This document shows positions 1 to 5,118 of a DNA stretch of 5,211 nucleotides, in pieces. The notes below the pieces were generated by a model, which was not told the DNA's origin, did not search any database, and saw only the letters and a list, made by a program, of their open reading frames with translations. The translations under genes and the position numbers were made by a program. This DNA comes from an uncultured Acidimicrobiaceae bacterium (GTDB taxonomy: Bacteria > Actinomycetota > Acidimicrobiia > Acidimicrobiales > Ilumatobacteraceae), in contig CAIXHI010000224.1 of the NCBI GenBank assembly GCA_903919215.1, positions 1 through 5,211 on the forward strand, given 5' to 3'. The number at the start of each line of letters is the position of its first letter. Within the stretch, counting starts at the first letter, position 1.

Positions 1-430
1 ATCCCATCCCGAACTTGGCGGCTGTGGAAGCGATGATTTGGTCCGCCGGCAGACACATCGTCACGCCGATACCAATCGCTGCGCCATTGACCGCGCACAC
101 GATCGGTTTGCTGTTGCGCACCAAGGCAACCCAGTCGAGGTCGACTGGCATGCCACCCACCCCACCGGCGGTGTCGTTGCCCGGGTCGACGCCGTCGATG
201 CGCGACTGGAACGTGTCGGCCATGTCGGCACCGGCGCAGAAACCGCGGCCGGCGCCGGTCAACACGATCGCTCCGACCGCTGGGTCGAGGTTCGCCTCGT
301 GGATCGCATGCGCCTGCTCTTCGGCCATGCGCGGGGTCCACGCGTTGAGCTTTTCGGGCCGGTTCATCGTGATGACGGTGATCGGGCCGTCTCTGCCAAC
401 AGTGATCTGTGTGTACTCCATGAGCGTCAT
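1..430 (-). CDS. Enoyl-CoA hydratase/isomerase (crotonase) family protein, 3' end outside window
   Basis: Crotonase-superfamily enzymes act on acyl-CoA thioesters (hydration, isomerisation and related reactions) in the cytoplasm, usually in fatty-acid or aromatic-acid breakdown. About 143 N-terminal residues are visible, roughly half of the usual 250-280. The start reads MTLMEYTQITV, followed by MNRPEKLNAW at residues 22-31, the first oxyanion-hole loop FCAGADM at 64-70, and the second at 116-122 (GAAIGIG) leading into LPAD at 127-130. The position matching Glu144 of rat crotonase appears to be Thr124, so it is probably not a textbook hydratase; actinobacterial EchA-like paralogues with a GVGVTM-type loop share this change. 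The start at 430 lies 4 bases after the stop of the upstream kinase gene, implying an operon and possible translational coupling. No clear Shine-Dalgarno precedes it. An in-frame ATG at 421 is the alternative start. The exact substrate cannot be told. Confidence 0.93.
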   Translation of the reverse strand, partial: MTLMEYTQITVGRDGPITVITMNRPEKLNAWTPRMAEEQAHAIHEANLDPAVGAIVLTGAGRGFCAGADMADTFQSRIDGVDPGNDTAGGVGGMPVDLDWVALVRNSKPIVCAVNGAAIGIGVTMCLPADQIIASTAAKFGMG

Positions 431-434
431 CGTG

Positions 435-1487
435 TCACGACGTGGTGAACAGCGGCGAAGCGTCCAAGTGGTCCAGTGCCGGTAAGTAGGTGCGCACCGT
501 GTCGCGTCTGAACTTCGTACACAGGTCGGGTCGAAAGAAGCGCGCCCCCTCGCGGACCACGTAGTTCAGCACGAAGAAGCGGTACACCTCGGGCAAGAAC
601 ATCACCTCTTCGTCGGACATCGGGAACACCGAACGGTACGAACGAAGGAACTCCAAGAACGTTGGCTCGACGAGCGTGTGCGGGCCATAGGTGAACCGGG
701 TGCGATCGCCGGTCTTGCTGGACACGCGGGACAGGAAGTAGAAGTCGAGCACTCGCGGTTCGATGCGGAACCAGTCGTAGTCCCAGCGGCTGAACAGGTG
801 AAATCCGCCATCAGGATCGTTGGCAACGCTGAAGTTGCCGAGATTCCAGTCGATCAGCAAGGGGATCTTGGGCCACTCGTCGTAGCCGACGGAGATGAGT
901 CGCTCGAGGAACTTGTGGGTGTGCTTCCACAGCACGCCGATGGACTCGGGCGGCAGTTCGAAGTTGCGGGTCGCGAATGGGCTCTCCAACAGCTCGAGCA
1001 GGTGGATGGCGTCGCTCTTCACCGTTTTGGAACCTGCCGGGAGTTGCGGCGCGATGTCGGTGCATGCCAGGTGGAACTCGGCGATCTCGCGGCCGAGGTT
1101 GTGCACCTCATCGACGGTCAGCACACGCGGGAGGGAATCCCTGCGGGGTACGTCGTCGTAGAACACTGCCCACATCTGCTGGTTGTACCAGGTGAAGATG
1201 CGGCCATCGGGTCGACGCCACACTTCGGCAAGCATGCCTCGAAACCGTGTGCCGTCGAGGAAGCGCGCGCAACGGTTCAAACGATCGTGGTCCTCGTAGA
1301 ACAGGAAGTACGACCCGTACGACGACACCTTGCTGATGGCGGTGGAGCCGTCGTCAAGATGCAACCGGAACACTCGGTTGGTGGAAACGTTCGCGCTGAC
1401 CTCGTCGACGCGAACGATCGCTCGCGGGTCGTCATACTCGGCCCATGCGGCTGCGACAGCGTTGCGATGGGTGAGTGAAGTGGTCAC
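435..1487 (-). CDS. APH/choline-kinase-fold phosphotransferase family protein
   Basis: Predicted cytoplasmic protein of 350 residues with the outline of the aminoglycoside phosphotransferase/homoserine kinase II/choline kinase fold; members phosphorylate hydroxyls of small molecules. Numbering from the chosen start: a probable ATP-contacting Lys53 (AISKVS), the catalytic-loop equivalent LIDWNLGN at 211-218 with Asp213 and Asn218 in register with HGDxxxxN, and RWDYDW at 234-239 supplying the metal-binding Asp (236 or 238). The His of HGD is replaced (LID instead), which is unusual. The middle (LGREIAEFH) and the aromatic-rich C-terminal helices fit the fold. I chose the GTG at 1487, 37 bases after the whiB-like stop. 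An ATG at 1583 would add 32 low-complexity residues and overlap the whiB-like gene by 59 bases, so it is less likely. No strong Shine-Dalgarno is visible. The gene runs directly into the crotonase gene. Substrate unknown; antibiotic resistance should not be assumed. Confidence 0.8.
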   Translation of the reverse strand: MTTSLTHRNAVAAAWAEYDDPRAIVRVDEVSANVSTNRVFRLHLDDGSTAISKVSSYGSYFLFYEDHDRLNRCARFLDGTRFRGMLAEVWRRPDGRIFTWYNQQMWAVFYDDVPRRDSLPRVLTVDEVHNLGREIAEFHLACTDIAPQLPAGSKTVKSDAIHLLELLESPFATRNFELPPESIGVLWKHTHKFLERLISVGYDEWPKIPLLIDWNLGNFSVANDPDGGFHLFSRWDYDWFRIEPRVLDFYFLSRVSSKTGDRTRFTYGPHTLVEPTFLEFLRSYRSVFPMSDEEVMFLPEVYRFFVLNYVVREGARFFRPDLCTKFRRDTVRTYLPALDHLDASPLFTTS

Positions 1488-1524
1488 ACGCGCATCGTAC
1501 GCGTGAGGGAACTCGCGCGCAGCG

Positions 1525-1830
1525 TCAGCCGACGTTGCGCGCCCGTACGCCGATGGGAGCGATGAGGCGGAATCCCGCTGCATGGCGTTCGTCCTCGCTC
1601 TCGCCTCCCCAGAGACCGTACTCGTGGTTCGCTCGGGCGAACTCGCGGCAGTGTTCGTTCACCGTGCACGAACCGCACACCTGACGAGCGGTCGCCTCGC
1701 GACGATCGCGCGCCTGTGGTCGCTCGGCTGGCGGCGGAAAGTACAGATGAGTGAGCCCGCGACAGGCCCCGTCGTTCATCCAGCGATCGTCTGTAATGAC
1801 ACGCTGCCCAAAGACCTCGACTGCTGCCAT
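1525..1830 (-). CDS. WhiB-like (Wbl) iron-sulfur transcriptional regulator
   Basis: Wbl proteins bind a 4Fe-4S cluster through four cysteines, sense oxygen or nitric oxide, and act on transcription, often by contacting region 4 of the primary sigma factor. This 101-residue protein has the full set: Cys23 (DGACRG), then CGSCTVNEHC giving Cys52, Cys55 and Cys61, followed by the family signature GLWGG at 72-76 and GESEDER at 76-82. The loop between Cys23 and Cys52 is long (28 residues) and contains YFPPPAERP. The C-terminal tail is basic (RLIAPIGVRAR), as expected for DNA contact. Length is normal. The ATG at 1830 follows a G-rich stretch (GGGGG, 4 bases upstream) that can serve as a ribosome-binding site. 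It lies between the aldolase and the kinase on the same strand, with its own candidate promoter and a palindrome upstream. Which of the WhiB1-7 subfamilies it belongs to cannot be decided by eye. Confidence 0.95.
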   Translation of the reverse strand: MAAVEVFGQRVITDDRWMNDGACRGLTHLYFPPPAERPQARDRREATARQVCGSCTVNEHCREFARANHEYGLWGGESEDERHAAGFRLIAPIGVRARNVG

Positions 1831-1857
1831 GGAACCCCCAGTTCAAGCCGGCGCAGA

Positions 1858-1876
1858 TACTTGCTGTCAGCAAGTA
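1858..1876. promoter_or_regulatory. Perfect 19-base palindrome, probable operator of the whiB-like gene
   Basis: TACTTGCTG and CAGCAAGTA form 9-base arms around a single central base, without any mismatch. It lies 28 bases upstream of the whiB-like ATG, just downstream of a candidate -10 (1883-1888), so it would cover the transcription start. Size and position fit the site of a dimeric repressor (TetR- or similar size class). It could also form a hairpin in the 5' leader, but a one-base loop makes DNA binding more likely. The binding protein is unknown. Confidence 0.6.
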
Positions 1877-1882
1877 GTCGTC

Positions 1883-1912
1883 ACTCTAGGCGATGGAGTG
1901 GTCGTCGTCCAG
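1883..1912 (-). promoter_or_regulatory. Candidate promoter of the whiB-like gene
   Basis: Read on the minus strand, CTGGAC (1912-1907) and TAGAGT (1888-1883) are separated by 18 bases and resemble -35 and -10 elements of a primary-sigma promoter. Transcription would start near 1876, the edge of the 19-base palindrome, giving a leader of about 46 bases. This would let the whiB-like gene, kinase and crotonase be transcribed independently of the aldolase. The -35 match is modest. Confidence 0.4.
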
Positions 1913-1914
1913 AG

Positions 1915-1924
1915 CGAATATTCG
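1915..1924. repeat. 10-base perfect palindrome behind the aldolase gene
   Basis: CGAATATTCG is a perfect palindrome 5 bases beyond the aldolase stop codon and next to the whiB-like -35 candidate. It has no loop or U-tract, so it is a poor terminator; it may be an accessory protein site or chance. Confidence 0.25.
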
Positions 1925-1929
1925 GATTC

Positions 1930-2994
1930 TTACGCCAGGATCTGTCGCACCCCGGCGACGAAGCGATCGACGTCGTCCTGGGTCGTGTCCCATGCCGTCA
2001 TCCACCGCACCTGATCGCGGCTGACGTCCCAGTCCCAGAAGAAACACCACTCGCGCAGCGGTTGGATCACCGACGTGGGGAGCACCGGGAACAGGCTGTT
2101 GACCTGCGGCGCGTGGTCGAACTTCACACCCGGGATCGCGCTGGTCGCCACATACAGGCGGGCGGCCATGTCGTTCGACTGTTCTGCCAATCGGATCCAG
2201 AGGTCGTCGTGCAGCAACGCGTTGAACTGTGCCGCGACAAACCGCATTTTGGACGGCAGTTGCGTCACCATCTTGCGTACGTACTTGGCGCGCTCGGCGA
2301 GGGCCGGGTCGAGATAGATCACGGCTTCAGCGGCCATCGCACCGGCCTTGGTGCCGCCGAAGCTGACGACGTCGACGCCGGCGTCCACCGTGAAACTGCG
2401 CAACGCCTCCACCGTGCCGCCGAGTGCCGCCGTCGCATTGGCGAGGCGCGCTCCATCGAGATGCACCCGCATTCCCAGCGAGTGAGCGGTGTCACACAGC
2501 GCTGCGACCTCGTCGGGTGTGTACAGCGTTCCGAGTTCTGTGCTCTGGGTGATGCTGACGACACTGGGTTGCGCATGGTGTTGCACGCCCAGATGGTGTG
2601 CCTGTTCGCGGAGCTGCTCGGGAATCAGCTTGGCGGTGGGCGAGGGGAGCGTCAGCAGTTTGGCGCCGAGCACTCGTTCGGGTGCGCCGGCCTCGTCAAC
2701 GGCGATGTGCGCCCACTCCGTGCAGACAACGCAGTCGGCCGGGCGCAACAGGGTCGCGAGCGACATCACGTTCGCTCCGGTGCCGTTCCACACGAGGTAT
2801 GCCTCTGTGGCAGGCCCGAAGAGGTCACGGAATCGCGCTTGCGCCTCGAGTGTCCACCGATCTTCGCCGTAGGCGAGCGCGTGACCATCGTTCGCCGCGC
2901 GGACCGCTTCCATCACTGCGGGGTGGGCGCCGGCAGCATTGTCACTGGCGAACGCCCGCAGTGGGGCGATGGGCATCTCACGCGGTGCAGACAT
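1930..2994 (-). CDS. Threonine aldolase family protein (PLP-dependent, fold type I)
   Basis: Low-specificity threonine aldolases cleave L-threonine or L-allo-threonine and related beta-hydroxy amino acids to glycine and an aldehyde, using pyridoxal phosphate in the cytoplasm. The 354 residues match the usual length of 335-360. Visible landmarks: SDNAAGAHP at 17-25, the cofactor phosphate loop region NGTGAN at 70-75, EWAHIAVDEAG at 93-103 with the ring-stacking His96, the cofactor-binding Asp180 in HLDGARLANA, and the Schiff-base lysine Lys216 in SFGGTKAGAM. All key residues are present, so it should be active. The start at 2994 lacks a clear Shine-Dalgarno; an in-frame ATG at 2976 is possible, but both precede the conserved SDN motif. 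It is divergent from the mycothiol-dependent enzyme gene and 99 bases upstream of the whiB-like gene. Family members also act on other beta-hydroxy amino acids, so the natural substrate is inferred. Confidence 0.94.
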   Translation of the reverse strand: MSAPREMPIAPLRAFASDNAAGAHPAVMEAVRAANDGHALAYGEDRWTLEAQARFRDLFGPATEAYLVWNGTGANVMSLATLLRPADCVVCTEWAHIAVDEAGAPERVLGAKLLTLPSPTAKLIPEQLREQAHHLGVQHHAQPSVVSITQSTELGTLYTPDEVAALCDTAHSLGMRVHLDGARLANATAALGGTVEALRSFTVDAGVDVVSFGGTKAGAMAAEAVIYLDPALAERAKYVRKMVTQLPSKMRFVAAQFNALLHDDLWIRLAEQSNDMAARLYVATSAIPGVKFDHAPQVNSLFPVLPTSVIQPLREWCFFWDWDVSRDQVRWMTAWDTTQDDVDRFVAGVRQILA

Positions 2995-3023
2995 ATTCGG
3001 TCAGTCTGCCAAGCCGCACGGCG

Positions 3024-3029
3024 TACTGT
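3024..3029 (+). promoter_or_regulatory. Candidate -10 element for the mycothiol-dependent enzyme gene, leaderless type
   Basis: TACTGT fits TANNNT and ends 8 bases before the ATG at 3038, where no Shine-Dalgarno is present. Transcription would begin at or within a base or two of the start codon. No good -35 is seen. Confidence 0.35.
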
Positions 3030-3037
3030 GCCCACGC

Positions 3038-3769
3038 ATGACCATCGATCATCTCAGCCACCTGGCCACGAACGCTGCTTCGCTCGCCGACGCCGTCGCG
3101 ATCGGCGCGGCTGACGCACCGATCGCCGGCTGCCCTGGCTGGACCTTGTCGCAGCTCGCCGTTCATGTCGGTGGCGTGCACCGTTGGGCCCGCGTTGCTG
3201 CGGCGACAGGCGCTCCGCCGCTGATCGACCCCGCAGACGATCCGGCACCGACGACGATGACTGGGCTGGCTGCGTGGTTGCGCTCTGGGGCGGAGCAACT
3301 TTCAGCGACGCTGCTGCTGCTCGACCCAGCAGCACCCACATGGCACCCGTTCCCTGTCGAGCCGAAGGTGGCTGGGCTGTGGCCGCGTCGCCAGGCTCAC
3401 GAGACAGCTGTGCATCGCATCGACGCAGAGTTGGCGATCGGCAGAACGGCCACGCTCGATGCCGAGTTCGCTGCCGACGGGGTGGACGAGTACTGGAATG
3501 TCATGCTGCCGCGGATGCTGACACGCGAGCGCCGCACGCCACCGAACTCGCGTATCGCCGTCGAACTCAGCGATACCGGTCGGCGTTGGGTGGTCAGTGG
3601 CGCCGATCGAGTTGTCTCGGTGGTGACCGGCGACGCTGCCGCTGTGGTGCGCGGTTCCTCACTCGGTGTATTGCTGCGGTTGTGGGGGAGAGTCGTGCCG
3701 GATGGCTCCCTCGCGGTGGACGGCGATGCGGCCGTTGCTACTGAATGGCTCGCGCTCGGCGGTTCGTGA
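3038..3769 (+). CDS. Maleylpyruvate isomerase family mycothiol-dependent enzyme (DinB-like metal-binding fold)
   Basis: This family has a four-helix DinB/YfiT-like N-terminal domain that binds a divalent metal through two His and one Glu and uses mycothiol as cofactor, as in maleylpyruvate isomerase of Corynebacterium glutamicum; most members have unknown substrates. The 243 residues are of normal length. Visible: GCPGWTLSQLAVHVGGVHRWA at about 31-51 with candidate ligand His43 (His48 also conserved), and WPRRQAHETAVHRIDAE at 115-131 with Glu122 and His126, the E-x3-H pair of the family. The C-terminal half (about 155-243) resembles the sterol-carrier-like MDMPI C-terminal domain, with VVRGSSLGVLLRLWGR near 209. 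The ATG at 3038 is chosen because the earlier in-frame ATG at 2939 would overlap the divergent aldolase and add residues unlike the family. It converges with the acyltransferase with only 6 bases between stop codons. Confidence 0.92.
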   Translation: MTIDHLSHLATNAASLADAVAIGAADAPIAGCPGWTLSQLAVHVGGVHRWARVAAATGAPPLIDPADDPAPTTMTGLAAWLRSGAEQLSATLLLLDPAAPTWHPFPVEPKVAGLWPRRQAHETAVHRIDAELAIGRTATLDAEFAADGVDEYWNVMLPRMLTRERRTPPNSRIAVELSDTGRRWVVSGADRVVSVVTGDAAAVVRGSSLGVLLRLWGRVVPDGSLAVDGDAAVATEWLALGGS

Positions 3770-3780
3770 CCACCGTCACG
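3765..3780. terminator. Hairpin spanning both stop codons of a convergent gene pair
   Basis: CGTGAC and GTCACG are perfect 6-base arms around the loop CACC. The left arm contains the TGA of the plus gene (3767-3769) and the right arm the TGA of the minus gene (3776-3778). It could act as a bidirectional transcription block, but neither side has a T-tract, so classical intrinsic termination is uncertain. Confidence 0.4.
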
Positions 3781-4360
3781 GGGTGGGCTGTGCCGGTGAT
3801 TCTTCCTTCAAGCGCACTGGCCCGGCGTTGCCAGTCTTCACTCCGGTCTTTGCGCCGTAGAACTCGCGAAGCATGTCCATGTCGCTGCTCACGTCGCCCG
3901 ACAACGTCACCACCTTGCCGAGGCCGCCGGTGCGGGTGGCACCGTCGACGAAACCGCACACGACGGGCACGTTCGCCTCGAGGGCGATGCGGTAGAAACC
4001 CGACTTCCAGAACGGGGCGTGCGAGCGGGTGCCTTCGGCCGGGATCAGCAGTGCCAGACGATCGTGGGCGGCGAACTCGGCGACGAGGGCAGCCACCATC
4101 CCACCGGGTGCGTTGCGGTCCACCGCGATACCACCCAAGCCGCGCATGATCGGCCCCATCGGGCCCTTGAACAGCGAACGTTTGCCGAGCCACGACACAC
4201 GAACCCCGCTGGCCCGGGTGAGCGCCAGCATCAACGGGAAATCCCAGTTGGTGGTGTGCGGCGCCGCGATCATCACGTATCGGTCGGGGAGATCACGCGG
4301 GGGCGCCACCACAGTCCAGCGCCCGAGCTTCAAGTACGTGCGAGCAAGCAGTGACGACAC
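3776..4360 (-). CDS. Short PlsC-type 1-acylglycerol-3-phosphate acyltransferase family protein
   Basis: PlsC-type (LPLAT) enzymes transfer an acyl group from acyl-CoA or acyl-ACP to a lysophospholipid or similar acceptor at the inner face of the membrane. The 194 residues contain motif I HTTNWD at 35-40 (catalytic His35 and Asp40), the acceptor-binding region GKRSLFKGPMGPIMRGLGG at about 59-77, motif III PAEGTRS at 107-113, and VPVVCGFV at 131-138 as motif IV. It is shorter than typical PlsC (about 240) and lacks an obvious N-terminal transmembrane segment, like other compact members of COG0204. The GTG at 4360 is the only reasonable start: it lies close to the domain, and a TAGGTT hexamer sits 6 bases upstream. 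Its true acceptor cannot be told. It is divergent from the zinc-finger gene, sharing a 100-base region, and convergent with the mycothiol-dependent enzyme gene. Confidence 0.9.
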   Translation of the reverse strand: MSSLLARTYLKLGRWTVVAPPRDLPDRYVMIAAPHTTNWDFPLMLALTRASGVRVSWLGKRSLFKGPMGPIMRGLGGIAVDRNAPGGMVAALVAEFAAHDRLALLIPAEGTRSHAPFWKSGFYRIALEANVPVVCGFVDGATRTGGLGKVVTLSGDVSSDMDMLREFYGAKTGVKTGNAGPVRLKEESPAQPTP

Positions 4361-4366
4361 CGTTGC

Positions 4367-4372
4367 AACCTA
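4367..4372 (-). promoter_or_regulatory. Candidate -10 element for the acyltransferase gene, leaderless type
   Basis: On the minus strand TAGGTT (fits TANNNT) ends exactly 6 bases before the GTG start codon. This predicts an mRNA beginning at or next to the start codon. An AGGAG further upstream (about 20 bases from the start) is too far away to serve as a ribosome-binding site. Confidence 0.3.
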
Positions 4373-4448
4373 CCGGGCAACTCCTCGCGCTTCGGAGGGC
4401 AGTCACTGACGCTGGCGAGCATCCACCGTCCGCACCTACGCATCAACC

Positions 4449-4454
4449 CATACT
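4449..4454 (+). promoter_or_regulatory. Candidate -10 element for the zinc-finger gene, leaderless type
   Basis: CATACT matches TATAAT at four of six positions and ends 6 bases before the ATG at 4461. No Shine-Dalgarno is present. The predicted transcription start coincides with the A of the ATG and with the centre of an 18-base palindrome. No clear -35 was found. Confidence 0.4.
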
Positions 4455-4470
4455 TTCGTCATGACGAAAG
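4453..4470. promoter_or_regulatory. Perfect 18-base palindrome over a start codon, probable operator
   Basis: CTTTCGTCA and TGACGAAAG form a perfect dyad with no spacer. Its centre falls between the first and second base of the ATG at 4461, and it overlaps the last two bases of the -10 candidate. A protein bound here would block transcription initiation, so autoregulation by the encoded small protein or control by an unlinked repressor is plausible. It also constrains codons 2-4. Confidence 0.55.
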
Positions 4471-4832
4471 GAAGCGATCGACTGCCGGCCGCAGGGGAGC
4501 CGACACGCTGCAGGCAGTGTCGCCGCGTGTTGCCGAACCAGCGCACCGGTCGCCCGCGGGAGTTCTGCTCACAGGCCTGCCGCCAGTGGCATTGGGTCGG
4601 AAAGCAACGTGCTGCCGAACTGCAACTCAGCGAGCACGAGCTGATTGTCACGAAGGAGACGCTCGACCAACTGCACGACGAGCTGTATGTGCTGGCCTGC
4701 GCAGTCAACGACGCCGAGCGAGACCTGCTGGCCGGTCATGGCAAGGAGTCGGCGCGAGAGCTGCGCGAGATCCTCGAGTGGCTGCTGGAGGCAGCGCGAC
4801 CGTTGCGCGACCGAGAGCTCCCTTCGGGCTGA
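4461..4832 (+). CDS. Small Cys4 zinc-finger protein with helical C-terminal region, function unknown
   Basis: 123 residues, not recognised as a named family. The N-terminal part holds a C-x2-C-x15-C-x3-C arrangement (Cys17, Cys20, Cys36, Cys40) in the context CRQCRRVLP and GRPREFCSQACRQWHW. This resembles the short zinc-ribbon/treble-clef-like finger found at one end of many actinobacterial small proteins (GRPRxYCSxxCR). From about residue 48 to 119 the sequence is rich in Ala, Glu, Leu and Arg with no internal proline until the end, suggesting long amphipathic helices or a coiled coil, including ERDLLAGHGKESARELREILEWLLEA. A nucleic-acid-binding or protein-binding dimer is a fair inference. 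The ATG at 4461 fits a leaderless start, and no earlier in-frame start was found nearby. The palindrome over its start codon hints at regulated, perhaps autoregulated, expression. It stands alone, divergent from the acyltransferase gene. Confidence 0.85.
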   Translation: MTKGSDRLPAAGEPTRCRQCRRVLPNQRTGRPREFCSQACRQWHWVGKQRAAELQLSEHELIVTKETLDQLHDELYVLACAVNDAERDLLAGHGKESARELREILEWLLEAARPLRDRELPSG

Positions 4833-4837
4833 ACGCC

Positions 4838-4853
4838 CATAATCGACGTTATG
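4838..4853 (+). promoter_or_regulatory. Promoter-like CATAAT inside an inverted repeat, followed by an aborted start
   Basis: CATAAT (4838-4843) matches the -10 consensus at five of six positions and is followed 7 bases later by ATG at 4851, the same geometry as the other leaderless starts here. That ATG opens a frame that stops after three codons. CATAA and TTATG (4838-4842, 4849-4853) form a 5-base inverted repeat. It may drive a small RNA or the short frame at 4875. Confidence 0.25.
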
Positions 4854-4874
4854 TCAGATTGACGGGACGAGCCA

Positions 4875-5003
4875 ATGCTCCTGGTAGAACCGCACTCAGA
4901 GCCGAGGAGGTGTCACATCACGCCCCAATCCAGGGCTGTTGAGCTGCTCCAGCTGGCCGCCGGCACGATCACGCGGTCCGTCGACGCAGGGTGCTGCAGC
5001 TAA
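4875..5003 (+). CDS. Possible 42-residue small open frame ending in Cys-Cys-Ser, doubtful
   Basis: The frame from ATG 4875 to TAA 5001-5003 encodes MLLVEPHSEPRR, then a helical-looking VELLQLAAG at about 22-30, and finishes with AGCCS. It is in frame with the ATG at 4851, which is interrupted by a TGA at 4860-4862, so this may be the 5' remnant of a broken gene. A perfect Shine-Dalgarno-like AGGAGGTG lies inside it at 4905-4912, 4 bases before an in-frame ATC codon, which is odd. I recognise no family. Chance is a real alternative, because short open frames are common in high-GC DNA. Confidence 0.2.
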   Translation: MLLVEPHSEPRRCHITPQSRAVELLQLAAGTITRSVDAGCCS

Positions 5004-5090
5004 ACCATGTCACTCTCACGTAGAGACTCAGTGCAACCCTAGAGCTGCAGTGGAGCCTGAAATATTTCTCAAAAAGGACTGAAGCAACTA

Positions 5091-5105
5091 TCAAGTTCTA
5101 CTTGA
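5091..5105. promoter_or_regulatory. Inverted repeat upstream of the secreted-protein gene, possible regulator site
   Basis: TCAAGT and ACTTGA are perfect 6-base arms around TCT, 7 bases upstream of a candidate -10. The arms and the following GG resemble the SoxR (MerR family) half-sites CTCAAGT/ACTTGAG, but the spacing is one base longer than the E. coli site, so assignment to that family is weak. Confidence 0.3.
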
Positions 5106-5112
5106 GGGTGTC

Positions 5113-5118
5113 GATACT
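5113..5118 (+). promoter_or_regulatory. Candidate -10 element for the secreted-protein gene, leaderless type
   Basis: GATACT ends 6 bases before the ATG at 5125 and there is no Shine-Dalgarno, matching the arrangement at the zinc-finger gene (CATACT, 6 bases). Transcription would begin at the start codon. Confidence 0.4.

Noticed and set aside
678..1478. A 266-codon open frame on the plus strand
   Set aside because: It is antisense to the phosphotransferase gene, which carries the catalytic-loop motifs; the opposite frame shows no family resemblance.
435..1487. Aminoglycoside resistance gene
   Set aside because: Only the general kinase fold is shared; the HGD motif is altered and the neighbours are metabolic, so a resistance role has no support.
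1484..1873. A 129-codon minus-strand frame overlapping the whiB-like gene
   Set aside because: It is out of frame with the Cys4 and GLWGG motifs of the whiB-like gene and is Arg/Ser-rich without any domain.
1582..3114. A 510-codon open frame on the plus strand
   Set aside because: It lies antisense to the aldolase and the whiB-like gene, both with complete family motifs. Its translation is rich in Arg, His and Gly with no recognisable domain, which is typical of a shadow frame in high-GC DNA.
4517..4942. A 141-codon plus-strand frame overlapping the zinc-finger gene
   Set aside because: The frame starting at 4461 has the four cysteines and a coherent helical region; this one is Arg/Ala-rich and begins inside the finger.
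4988..5040. AGGGTGC and GCAACCCT as a stem-loop, considered as a terminator, small RNA or tRNA
   Set aside because: The stem needs a bulged base, the loop is nearly 40 bases long, there is no T-tract, and no cloverleaf or T-arm pattern is present.
4993..5050. Two copies of GCTGCAG in the intergenic region
   Set aside because: Seven-base repeats containing a PstI-like palindrome are expected by chance and show no further pattern.
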